From the NCBI RefSeq assembly GCF_002775205.1, contig NC_036450.1, positions 18,743,479 to 18,807,478 on the forward strand: a DNA stretch of 64,000 bases, read 5' to 3'. Source of the DNA: Xiphophorus maculatus. Its lineage: Eukaryota; Chordata; Actinopteri; Cyprinodontiformes; Poeciliidae. This document shows, one piece after another, positions 1 through 12,700 of this stretch; position 1 is the first letter of the stretch; each line of letters opens with the position of its first letter. The translations under genes and the position numbers were made by a program. The notes under the pieces were generated by a model. That model saw only the letters and a list, made by a program, of their open reading frames with translations, was not told the DNA's origin and ran no database searches.

Positions 1-2451
1 TACTGCAGCCAGAAAACATGGCGCAGGAGTGTGAACGACTACTAAACAGGATTTATTTCATCACCATGTGACAATCAAATGAATAATATCCCTTTTCCTG
101 CAGGAAAACTTCTGGACGAGGACAAGCAGCATGAACACCTAACTTAACCCCGACTTCTGATTGGAACTAAAGGGGACAGAATGAGATGTATTTAACGATT
201 TGTTAGCAGTGATCACATTTACAATCAGAATATGTTATGCTTGCGGATGAAAGGGGGCTCAAAATCCACCGCTGACAGATGGATCCCTTTGAAAGTGGTG
301 TGAAAACAAATTGACACACTTGACAGATGAAACGTCCATGTTAACCACAGAGTCCCTTGGGATCTTTCAGGCAGAGCTGGGGGATGCTGCTGATGAAAGA
401 GTTTGTCTGAGCCGCTCTCCTGAGTTTGAACACCCCGGGACTTCACCTGGCACTGACCCTGAGATGAAAGGCTGGCTGGATGGATGACAGCATGCCTGAT
501 AGGTAGACCTAAAATGGCCTCATGCGCTGTCTGCCTCTGAATCAAATCAGTTCTTTTTCTCCCCCTCTCATGCGTGCTCAAAATATTAAAATAAAGAATG
601 CTCCAAACAGATTCGTCTATGGTTTGATTAAAATGGTAAGACCTTCAGATCAGTGGCTTACAACTTGCAGCTTGGTGGTTTTAAAGATGAAGTTTGTTAA
701 ATTAACAGCAAAATATTCTAAATTATTTGTTCATAGTTCAATACTTTTCCAACAAAGATTATGTTCGATTGAAGTCATCACAATTAGAAAAGCCCAATTT
801 AAAGGGGCCAGTATCATATCACAAATGGCCAATAGTCATAAAACATAAAAATCACAAAAGTATCAAAAATTAATCACAATCAGCCTTTTTGAGCAAATAA
901 GTACATTTATTAATTTTTCTGACATCCTACTTAAAATGAAAGTATTAGCGTAGGTCTTACTTGGAACTGAACACGACCGCTTACAGCTGTAAACAGGAAA
1001 TACTTTCCTTGTCAATATAATTTGTTGAATGGATGTGGACAGGACACTTTTGCTTCTCCCAAAGAGCCAATTAAGCAGGAACAATGGTTGAAACTTGTGA
1101 CATCAAAGAATTAAGGAATGGAAAACACTTTGTGCCTCTGAGTTACAACACAATTAGAATCCTGGACTAAAAAGGAGGATGAAGCCTGAGGGTTGAGAAT
1201 CGGACCAAGTTCAAGTCACAATGACAACAATTAGATATAACACCTCGAGAAAAAAAACATCGAGGTGTGTTGCTTCTGTGCATTAAGATTACAAGTTAAG
1301 TCTTGCTTTATTTTGGTTTATACTTTTTGCCTGCTGTTAGTCAATCGAAAACATCTTCAAATCACATTATTAAATTTAATTAATAACTCCTTTCTCCCAC
1401 TTGGATCTTTATTTGGTATAATTAGCTGCAGTAGCAACTGTTTTTCCTCAGTGTTTGACCCAAATCAAAAATGGTTTGTATTTCAGTGTTTACACTTACC
1501 TCTCATTAGTTGGAAGCAAATTACTTAAAGTTTTAGGACAAAGCACTATGTTGTAAGAAAGCTTTGTTAAAGAGTACGAGTTGCACCACAATTGGTGTCC
1601 TCAAAATAAAGTTTGATTGTTGCATAAAGTAGTGCAGTAAAACAATTACAACAAAAAACGAGACCTTCAGCTGTTTTTATTCACTCTTACTCTTAATGTA
1701 CACAGTGACACTCAAATTGGTTAAATTGATAATGCTGGTCAGACTTGGAGTGGAATTGACATCTTTCGAGTCTTGGGTCTAAATGGCCGTTTTGGTCTAA
1801 TTTTGAATTTACCCTTATATTTTCACCATAAAAACTATTTACCTTACCTTGTTTGGTATCATTATTTTCAGAACATCCTAAACTTTGTGATTTTACAGTG
1901 TTTGTTTCATTTTGACAAAATTTATTATCACATTGGAGCAAAAAACACACACAGAAACATGACGTCATGCCCGTCACAGGGCGGGCGTCGACCTCAAAAT
2001 TAATTGGCTGAAATTTTTAGCAATTGTAAGTAAAAAAAATGTCTTACACCTTCAACTGCCACTGTCGTAAATTATTGGCAGACTTTGCTCAACACCGACT
2101 GAGTAGGATGCCGGGTGGTTAGGTCTGGGGCTAATTCTCTCGGAGAAAATTTCATTCACCACATAAATGTTCACCTTCTGAATTCACATTTGAGATGAAG
2201 ACCTACTGATGCCTGACTTCACTGTTCATGCATAATATCATCACTATTTGGCAACGTTTGGCTAATTCCTGGGGTGCCTTGTGCTTGCTTTTAATGACAT
2301 TCAAATTTTCTACAATCTCCTTACATTGGTATTAAAAGAATAAATATATTATATTCAAAGTTTCCTTTAAAAAATGTCATGTAATTACAGAAGCTTTCAG
2401 GGAAAACTGCCACTCTTCCTGCTTTTCTTAATCTCTGATTGTGGAGTTTAC
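1..2451. other. loxhd1 intron, left window edge
   Basis: This stretch lies downstream (minus strand) of the last loxhd1 exon found. I looked on the minus strand for the next expected PLAT exon, which should complete the Gly-Ala-Gly-Thr-Asp-Ala type motif after the phase-1 donor at 2451, and found none. The intron is therefore at least 2.4 kb and the remaining C-terminal exons lie outside the window. The open frames here are short and lack coding character. No clear repeat was identified. Confidence 0.6.
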
Positions 2452-3758
2452 CTGAAACATCGCTCGTCTTGACCTGGATGATGTAGGTGGTGAGCTCCAC
2501 CATCACCTCATCGTCCACCACAGCAGGCATCTCACAGATCATGGTCCTCTTGGGCCCGCGGGTCCTGGACAGCCACTCCTCGTAGGTAAACACATACACC
2601 TCCTCTGTGCTCAGGTCACGCATGATCACCTGGATTCACAACACCTGGGTTTTAAAATAATCCTGATGCAAAGCAGGAGAGATGCCATCAAAAGTAAATG
2701 ATGTCAGAGGACGTGACACTGGATTTTGTGATGGCACTAGAAAAAAACAACAAATAAAGATTAATTACCAACACCTGGTTATTGGTAATGCATCAGTGTT
2801 TAATCAGGGATAAGCTATTCCTAGAGTGCTCCATGCATGGATGATGAAATGTATCGCTGCAATGTCCTCTAAATATTTTATTGTTAGTGAAAGGCTTTGC
2901 CCACATAACCTCTCTCTTATTAGCTCAGCTGTATGCATGTTTATTTGGGCTGATTACTATTCTGGATGTTCGCCCTGTCAGCCGTGGAGTTCATTTCAAT
3001 ACGCGCTCCCACCTATCCGTAAAGGCAGAACATCTGCTTGTGATGCTGAACACACCAGGCTCTGTGAGCGGGGCGAGTCAAGGAGATGCTCACAGTCACA
3101 CAGTTCCTGGCGCAGATCGACAAGGCATGGGATTTCTCCAGCCTGCCCTGCTGCCCCGCAAGCACCACGGCTTTAGCAGAGACAGTGTTAGCAGGGAGAG
3201 ACGTTCCAACCTTTTAAAGCTGAAACTTCCTGTAGATGGTAGAAGTGACCTCTGATGGTGTTTTTGCCGGGTCGTGTAGCGAGAAACCATTGTTTTGTTT
3301 CTACTCGTGTGCTACTGCACGGAACCTGTTAACGTGTATGTGTGCGTATCCAGATGCAGGGCTTTGCACCGTGAGCTGACCTTGTCGAGAAACCAGTCGG
3401 GTCTGCTGCCGGAGCCGTCAATACGGAGCCTCATTTTCTTGAGTGGGGCTATGTCATCGATCTCCATGTTGAAAGTGTCTTCCTGACCACGCTCAAACCT
3501 GTCCCCCGCAATAAACAACTCATAGTTTATAATCCTGATTGTTATTTCATATTTCAAATTAGAAGATGGGAGTGAAGATATGAAAAGAATATATATATAT
3601 ATATATATATACTGTATATATATATGCTACCTGTCCTCGTTTTTCCGCAGCAGAATCTCTTCTGTGCTGCCATTGGCACCAAACACAGACATGAAGATCT
3701 TGGTGTCGGTTCCTGCATTCTGCACATCTCCGGTTACTACCGTCAACTCATAGATAAC
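2452..3758 (-). CDS. loxhd1: loxhd1 PLAT repeat 13 and start of repeat 14 (exons 34-36)
   Basis: Exons 3631-3758, 3381-3498 and 2452-2629 encode residues about 1907-2047: [68 protein letters not shown], then the first strand of repeat 14 ([14 protein letters not shown]). Exon 36 ends in phase 1 with CAG|gtaaac. The intron between exons 34 and 35 is only 132 bp and contains a (TA)n tract. Intron 33 (3759-5171) has no recognised content. Confidence 0.93.
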
Positions 3759-6700
3759 CTGAAAAGGTCATGAAGTTTCATAAATCAGATAAGAAAACAA
3801 CCCACTACAATTTGATAGTCAATTTGAATCAGGATATTTTGTTTTTCACATTTAGAGAACTAAGAAATCATCTGTGGCATGGAAATCAGAGGATTTTCAT
3901 ATTGATTGACCCTGATCAGTGGTTTGGAATTTCAAAATAAGATCTTTGAACATACAATAAGAACTACCAGGTTGTACTAACAACACTCTTGAGATAGATA
4001 TCTTCAGTATTAGTAAAATTGATAATAGAACTCAAATGTGGCTCGACGATGTAAAAGATAGTGTTCATGAGAGTGCAAGGCTTTCAACAGATAACAGGAA
4101 GGTCAAATGTATTACAGCAAAATTCTCTGTTTTTCCGTTCAGAGTTCATCTTCTGTCTGCTGTAGAACATGCTAGATTTTGCAATATTGGCAGCCTTTTG
4201 GAAATCTTGTCTTTAAGACACATTCTCACGGGAAGCTAACTCAGATTCTTGGTAATAATGCATTGTCATGCTGTGTACTCTAACTGCGCTAATCACAAAT
4301 AACAAACAATTTAAAATGGCAACCCTGTAATCATGGAGTCCTTACAAAACACTATGATTATAAAAGCTGCTTTTACATCTTATAATCTAGCTCTAAAAGA
4401 GAAACTAAGTGACTACTGTTTCATAGAGATGCTTTGAGCATTTTAACTATTAAAGAGAAACATAATTGGAATGTTTTTCTGTCTAACGGGAATGCAAATA
4501 AACAGAGGCAAGATGTTAAGACTAACAGTAATAATGTCAGCTGAAGAGATGATCTGTCAAAAGAAATTCTTACACCCGGTGAGCCCGATGACTTTAGTAG
4601 TCATAAATATGTCATTTAGCTGTAAAGTATTGCCCTGTAGCAAAAATTTATAACTTGTCTTATTGCTCTTATAGGATCCATAAATCAATTATATTAACAT
4701 ATGTAAGACAGATAAAGTCATTAAGGGTGATAAAAGATCAGAACAGTGCTTTAGATACAATAACACCTGTACAACCTGAAAATGTATTGAATTATTACAT
4801 TATATAATGTACACACACTACTGTACAAATTCATTTATGTAAAGTCATAATTAGAGGCTACATGACAAAGCAGGATTTCCAAGGGATGTAATTATATGCT
4901 TGAGGAAGTCTGACTGTAATATCATGTAGTAAACCTTTACTACATGATAGCAGTAAAGGTACATGATAGCAGTAAATTTAGAACCCGCATTCTAAATTTT
5001 GTAGAATGGGGTTTTATTTTTCGCTGTTTTTCAAGATGTCCCCATTAATTAAATAACTAGTTATTCTTAGCTATAAATAATTCTTAAAATAAAGAAATAT
5101 GTTAAGAATTTCACAGTTTTGATGTGTGAAAGTGCAACAAATTGTGTCATTTCTTTTGTCTGTTTACAAACCTTCTGGGAGATAGCAATGGCCTCTGCAT
5201 CTAACACATTGAATACTCTGGCAGTCAAGCCATCCCCTCGATCTTTGGCCAGCCAGCACTTGCAAGCAAAGATATATTTGACCCCTTTGGTTGGCACAGC
5301 AACGGCCAGCTCATCAACTAGCCAGCAGCTCTCTGGAGTGGCCCCATCATGGCCGAGCTGCAGGGAGGGGAAAGAACAATCACTTCACACAAACAAGGCT
5401 GTATTTTTCCAGCACTTTGACTCATGTGTGGGTGTGCATGGGAGTGCCCATGCCTCAGTGAAACTCTAAAAGCTTCACCCCTTTACTCACCTCCACCTTT
5501 CTAATCTCCCCCACGTCTGAACCGTGGGCCTCGAAGCTCTCTAAGGAGCCAGCCAGAAAGCCCTTCCTCCCGTTAGGAAGATCAAGCCACAGCCTCTCCG
5601 TTTGGGTGTGATTGACCCCAACGATGATTACATACGCCCTGCTGGCGGTGCTGGCATCCCGCTCCGGCCCAGTGCCGATGGAGACGTGGTATGGTATGAC
5701 TGCAAGGTGGATATAACACCTTGAGGATGTGACTGACCTCAAAAAGAGATCACGATGAATGTGTGAATATTTCTTACTCGGTAGATTTTCTTCTTCTTCT
5801 TCGTCTTCCCTTTTCTTCTTGTTCTTTCTGTTCATGTTACTATCAACACTGTTCACTGTCAAGGCTGAGGTCTTTTTACTGTTTAGGCTCTCTCTGACAC
5901 CTTCATAATCCTAAAACACAAGAGATTAAGAAATACAGGCACAGACAGACGCTGTAACAATATAAAATAACAGAGATAAGATAGAAATATTTTTTGTCCA
6001 TAAGAAAGCAGCATGGACAGAATGACTGCTGACAGTGGTATGCTTTTATACCACACTGGAGATTGTTATTTTTTGATACTGTCATTTAATCATATATTGC
6101 ACATTTGCATTTAAGTAACATGTTTTTACTTTTCCCCAGTTGTAGTGCCATGTACTCGTATTACGGTACATATTTGCACAGCTAAAGTTGTTTAAAGTGT
6201 CACTAAGACCACAGCAGAGATAAGATTTAGAATATTTTCATTGCGTTTTATTCTGTGGAGTACATAAGGTGGAACAAACAAACTCATTAATCCAGATTCT
6301 TGTTTTAAAGGACAGCCTAAAATAAAAGCAAATAAAACTCCAGTTTCATACACTGAAAGACGTTCCCTAAGAAACTACTCATTTATTTGTTTGCTTAATT
6401 TGCGGGGAGTCCTGTCGTTGCGTGTGTTACCTTGACATAGAAAACCCTTTTGATGAGTCTGTCCTCCCTCTTCCTGGAGAGCCAGCGCTCGCATAAGAAC
6501 AGGTAGACCTCTTCTGTGTCGAGATCGAACACCTCCACTTGGTCCAAGTACCAGTCTGGACTCATCATGCTGTTATCATGGCGGATTTTTATCTTAAAAA
6601 CCTGCCCGAGGTCCACGGCTTCAATCGTGAACTTATCCACCTTGGAGAAAAGATGATGATGAATTACAAGCATGTATAATATATACAGTACCTCACGAAA

Positions 6701-9700
6701 GTATTCCTATCACTTGACCTTTTCCACATTATTAAGATTTTATGCAACAGAGCGACACTATGCACAATTATGAAGTGTGAAGTTACAAGTTTCAAGTTTA
6801 TTTGCAAATAGAAATAAGAATGGCTATAATGGAATGGTTTAAATAAAAGTATATGTACTTATATGTGACTTAGAATGGCCCAGGCTAAGTCCAGAACTAA
6901 ATCTAACAGATAATTAGTGGCAAGACTTTGATATTCACCCATTCCATTTTGACTGTGGCCATAAAAGTCAGCCTGTATAGGGAGAAGAGTTGCACCTTCA
7001 ATATTAGAAAAAGCCTTCAGATTAATAGTCATGTATGATTCACAATTGTCCACTGGTTTGTAATCTTTCACTTAAAAAGCCAATAAATTGCACTGATGCT
7101 TGTGGTTGTAACATGACAAAATGTGGAAAAGCTCAAGGTGCATGAGCACTGTATGTCTTCTCTTCAAGTATTGTAGCTAAGAAAACGTTTTCTTACAGAT
7201 CCTCTTTCAAATTTGTTACTGTTCGTTTCCGACTTGCTCAGTTTTCTCTCCCCAGTGTCCCCCAGGTCTCCGTAAATTGTGAGGAAGACGTTAGCGTCTG
7301 TTCCAGCACCGCTTACATCACCTGTCATTACTGACACGTTGTATGTGTGAGCTGTGGTGGGAATAACAGCAACAGACGAGCACAGAACACATCAGTTTCA
7401 GGTATTTTCAAGACAATATACAGAACGAAAAGGCAATTTACCATCTTTTGACAATGCTCTCATGACAGATTTATTAAGGGAAAGAGGAAAAGGGAAAAAG
7501 CAAGACACAACATACTCTCCAGGGCATCTTCCACTTCCACCTCAGTCACTTTCAGGCTGCCGTCTCTGGAAAGCTTCTCGGTGATGATGTCAGAGGGCTG
7601 CAGCTCTCGCACTGTTTCTCCATCATCTTCTGACTTGGCAAGCCAGCGCTCACATGGGAAGATGACGGTTTCTGAGCCCTAAAAAGAAAGATCATTAATA
7701 TCTCTAAGAATTTATCTTAGTATTTTTAGAGAAGACTTTGCTTTAGTCTGTGTTTTCGAATTTGTACTTGTGATCATAGTAAAACCACACTGTTGGAGCA
7801 GTGTCAGTTTTCTATGTGAAGAACATCACCACCTGCTGACAAGAAACAGAAGAAGAAAATGCTGGTAAATGGTAAATAGGTGGTAAATGTAGGTCTACTG
7901 CGACGTTAAACAGGGAATCAGTATCACGGTTGAATTTTGTTTTCAATTTTCTAAATTTTCCAAAGTCAGTCTTGGAATAAATGGCTGAGAGGAACCTTTG
8001 CCAATACACTCATAAATGTAAATATTTTCTACATCAACATATTTTTAACAGGCTGATAACCTGATAAATGTTTAGTTTGAAATGTTGCAGTATTTTACCT
8101 TTGCTATCATTAATTTAGGTTAATCTGTGAATATAATGTATTTATAATCTAATAATTAATTTTTACATCTAATTATTGTAAAAATAGATATTTTAAACGT
8201 TGATTTAAATATACTGTCACAATAACGATTAAACAGATACACTATGAAAAGTCAAATTTTTATACAAGATGTTACCTACTTCCAAATAAAACAATCTAAT
8301 TGTAATTGTGATACATTGTGACTTTTCATAATTTTTGTTTTATAAAAATGCTACATCCATTTAGGGCTTTATATGCATGAATACCTGCTTGATGCAAAAA
8401 TAATTTAAAGAAATAGTATTTTTCACCAGATGATTTGAATGCTAAAGATTTTACTGATCAATATAGAGTTTCTTCTATTGTTGCAGTCACGCTGCAAACG
8501 TACCTTTCCCTTCCTGAGCAGGCGTCTAATCTCCACTCTGTCCAGATGCCAGCCTGGGTTGACCCCCCGGTTGTCATGGCCGATGCGGATTTTCTCAATT
8601 ACGTCCCCTACATCTTCTAACTGCAAGAACAATACAAATTGCTCTTTTAAAGGGAAAATTCACCATAAGCAACCATCTGTTTTCCAAAAGATTTTAAAAA
8701 ATCTGCATGTATTAAATTGTAGCTTCTCGTATTTTAACGTACTTCAACAATAAACATGTCCTCAGCTCCTCTTTCAAAGTACATTCTCCTTTCCCTCTTG
8801 TTGACACACAGAGACTTCTGCTGAGTGCACACTCCGTCTCTTCCATACAGAACAATAAAGACGTCGGCGTCTGTCCCAGCACCGAAAACATCGCTGGTGA
8901 AGGTTTTAATCTCATACGGAACAACTAGAAACGAAACAAAAAAACAAACAAACAGAGAAACCAAATTGAAAGTATTTTTGGCATCCAAAAGAAACAAATT
9001 TCATATGAGTGCAACGTAAAACAATGAACATTACATGGTGTGTAAAACTCTGATTGAAGAGGGTTAGGAAAGAGATCCCTGACAATCGCCCCATCATCTT
9101 CTCCTTTGTCCAACCAGCGGCCGCACGGAAAGCGTAACTTCTGCCCTACAGATTGGGCATCGATCTCCACCCAATCGAGGAACCACCCTGCAGACCCTCC
9201 TCCTTAAAAATTCATAGACATTTTACAAATGTGAATGAACTTTGAGTTATTTAGCAATGTAAAAAATAAAAAAAAGACATCTTAATTTACCGCAGTTGTC
9301 ATGTCCAATTCGCAGCTTTCTCAAGGGTCCCAGGTCAACAGCTTCCACTGTAAATTCATCAATCATGCCTCGCTCAAACTTGTTTCTATGCGTCTTTGAG
9401 GCCTTTAGAGTAATTATACCTGCAGATGTGCGCAGAGTAGCTTAATACATTACGATGCATGCAAATCAAACACAATGTAATAGCTTAAAGCGTCACCTGT
9501 GTCATCCTTGGTACCAAAAAGGGTCATGAAGACATTCGCATCTGTCCCTGCATATTTCTTGTCGCCGGTTTTTATCTTCACTGTGTATGTTGTTGACATG
9601 GCTGTAAAAAAAAAAAAAGTTACTAAATAGGTGAAATCTCTATTAATGGGTCTTATTGGTTCAGAATAGAATAGAATAGAATAGAATCTGGGAATATTTA

Positions 9701-9750
9701 TGTGCATCAAGAGTAAAGTGGTAGGTAAATAGAGATACAAATTAGAAATA

Positions 9751-9784
<34 letters not shown>

Positions 9785-12700
9785 GTAATAATAATAATAA
9801 TAATAATGGCAGCTATGCAGCTGTAAAGTATCAAAGATACATAAAAACAAAAGGTGACAAAAAATACAGTAATAAATAGGAGATGAAGATCCTGCGATAT
9901 GAAATTCTACTATGGATTTTAGTTTTGCTATACATCTCCTCTTTTCTCACCCTTCTGTTCCAAGCCAAGGGTCGCTTCGGAGTCGTCTTCATCTTCATCT
10001 CCCTTCTTCATGAAGGCTTCATCCACAGGGACCAGCTCTCTGGCAAGCTGGCAATCATCTTCATCAACAGCAAGCCACCGTTTACATGGAAAAAAATACC
10101 TGCATAGAAGTACATGATTTATTCTGAATATTCTCTAGATTTGTCCAGATTCAAAGTCTCCACATAACACTGGTCATCTCTTTTTTTTTTTTCAAAGTCA
10201 AGTACCGTTTCATACCACACAGTGGAGCTCTGCTGACATAATATGTTTTATGAGTTGGCTGAGTTAATGCTGTTTTATCACATCTAATTGAAGGATCCTA
10301 AGTGAACACCCTTTTTCAATAGTGTGGTCTCAGTTATTCAGATCAAATAACTCTGACCTCAATAGCTGAGCGATCAGGTGCTCTCTTCCTATTATCCCAA
10401 TGACTCACGTTGTGTCATCTTTGGTGTCTATGATTTCCACTCTGTCCAAAAACCAGCCGGCGCTGGCCTGGCTGTTGTCATGACGGATCCTGAGCTTCTT
10501 CAGGACCCCAAGATCAACTGCTGTCAGGCTGAAAACATCCTCCTGGGTCACACACAAGCAATAGAAATATGAAAAAAAGACACATTTTATTTACATTTTA
10601 TCAGAAAATGACATGTCAACAAATATTTATACCCTTGTCAATAATCAAAAGATAAATCTTTATTGGAATTAAAACCTTCCTAATTGTTGATTATGCTTCG
10701 GCTGGTGTTTTGATGATTCATTGGTGATAAACTTGAAGTATTTGAGTTTGGAAAGCCTCCTTGTTACCACTCTGTATGGGTTAAATGTTACTACTAGTTA
10801 GACGAAGCATATTGGTAAAATTAAAAGATCACTTTAAACCTAAATATAACCTAGGTATGAAAGGTTTTGTTGGCAATCTGTACTCTTTAGTTAATAGAAA
10901 TACGTGTAATTGAACGTTTATTTTATTTATACTCAATGCATGCATGAACTTTCAGTTAGTAATCCATTCAAAAAGGGAATGAGGAAACCAGACCGATCCT
11001 GCCAAGGCTCACAGTGAGGAATATGGTAAAGTAGGTAAAAATCCTTGAAGCTCAGTTGGAGGACTCACAAAATGTCAAAAACAGCCACACTGCAAAAACA
11101 CAAAACCTTACCAAGTATTTTTGATCCAGTTTCTACTGGCAATATCTTAGTACACTTGAAACAAGACAAAATCAACTTACAAAGAACTTTTTAGCAATAT
11201 ATGGGACATTCCTTTAAGTGTCCTTAAGTGGAACTAGAACTTTTTTCCATTAATATTAAAGAATTATTGACATAAAACAAGCTTCTATTTCTTGGAGAAA
11301 AGTTACTTGTAATTTTTTTTGTCCTATTTTAAGTTTAAGTGTAGTAAGATATTTGCACTGGAAATCAGACAAAAATACTTCGTGAGATTTTGTGCTTTTG
11401 CAGTGTAGTGGCCACTATCTACATGCTAACCAGTCTGTTGGAAAGCAAGTTAGCAAAAAACTGTTTCTTGCCCACAAACACAAAAAAATATAAATCTTTC
11501 ACTATTCTATAGAGTAGAATAGTGCTGCCTGAGTAGAAAAGATTGCTCTCTGTGTGCTAAAGCTTGTAAAGTGTTGTAGAAGAAGTACTATTATTTTTTT
11601 ACATGTTAAATACAGGCTACAATCTTGAGAGAAGATATTTTTTAACTCAACTGGATCATAAGTAAGGGAAATACAACACTCCACTAGAAGTGGCAAACGT
11701 TTTCCTTGACAACAAAAGCTGAATTAAACTTGATTTTAAAATCGAGTTCCACTGGACAAAACATACCTGTCCTTTCTCAAATTTATTCAGGCGATTGGAT
11801 TTCCTGAGCCATCGCTCTCCTGTGTCACCACTCTCTCCGTAAATGGTGATGTAGACTTTGGCATCAGTCCCAGCACCCCACATTGTCCCAGTGTACACAT
11901 AAACCTCATAAGAGTTCACTGAAAGGAAAACACAGTAAATCTTCAGTGGAATTATAATAATGCATGAAGTGGCTAATTAAAATACTGCCTGTCAGGGGTG
12001 ACATATTAGTAAGTGTGCAGATTACAGTCATGCTCCACTTACTCTCCAATTCCTCGTTGGAGTCAGCCAACAGTTCAACCACAATCTCCCCGTCCTCTTC
12101 GTCCCGGGCCAGCCAGCGGCTACAAGCGAAAGTAAATGTCTCCACCACTTCCTGCAGCTCCTCAATTATCTCCACCTCCTCCTCTTCTTTCTTTTTCTTT
12201 TTCTTGTCCTTCTTCTTTTCTTTTTTAGTCGTCTCTTCTTTTTTCACCTCAATCTGCACCATGGCCATCGTTAGCCTCTTGATGTCCACCATCTCCAGAA
12301 ACCATCCGTCTCCAATGCCCTTACCATCGTGGAAGATTCGGATTTTATAGATTTTCCCGACATCCAGAGCTTCAATCTGCATTTTAGGGAAAAGACAGTA
12401 TTTAAAGTATGCATGTATGTGTCTGAATTTTCTTTTTTTTCAGTCCAAATGCACCTTTTGCTGTGATTGCAACAAACTGATTGTATCTATAGACTAAAGT
12501 TTTTGTTTCTCTCATTCTTCTTAGCAAAACACACCCAGTCTTGTTGTCAAAAAAAAACAAAAATCAATATTACAACCTTTTCATGAACTAGTTTTTGAAT
12601 GCTCCTTTATAACGCACGCATATGCTTTGATCTAAAGCATTTCATTATAGCTCTAGTGGAAAAGCAAACGAGCGTTTGCTTAGTGTTTTTCCCCCAAACT

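Noticed and set aside
11964..12350. 128-codon plus-strand frame with long Ser and Phe runs
   Set aside because: Antisense shadow of loxhd1 exon 19 and its K/E insert.
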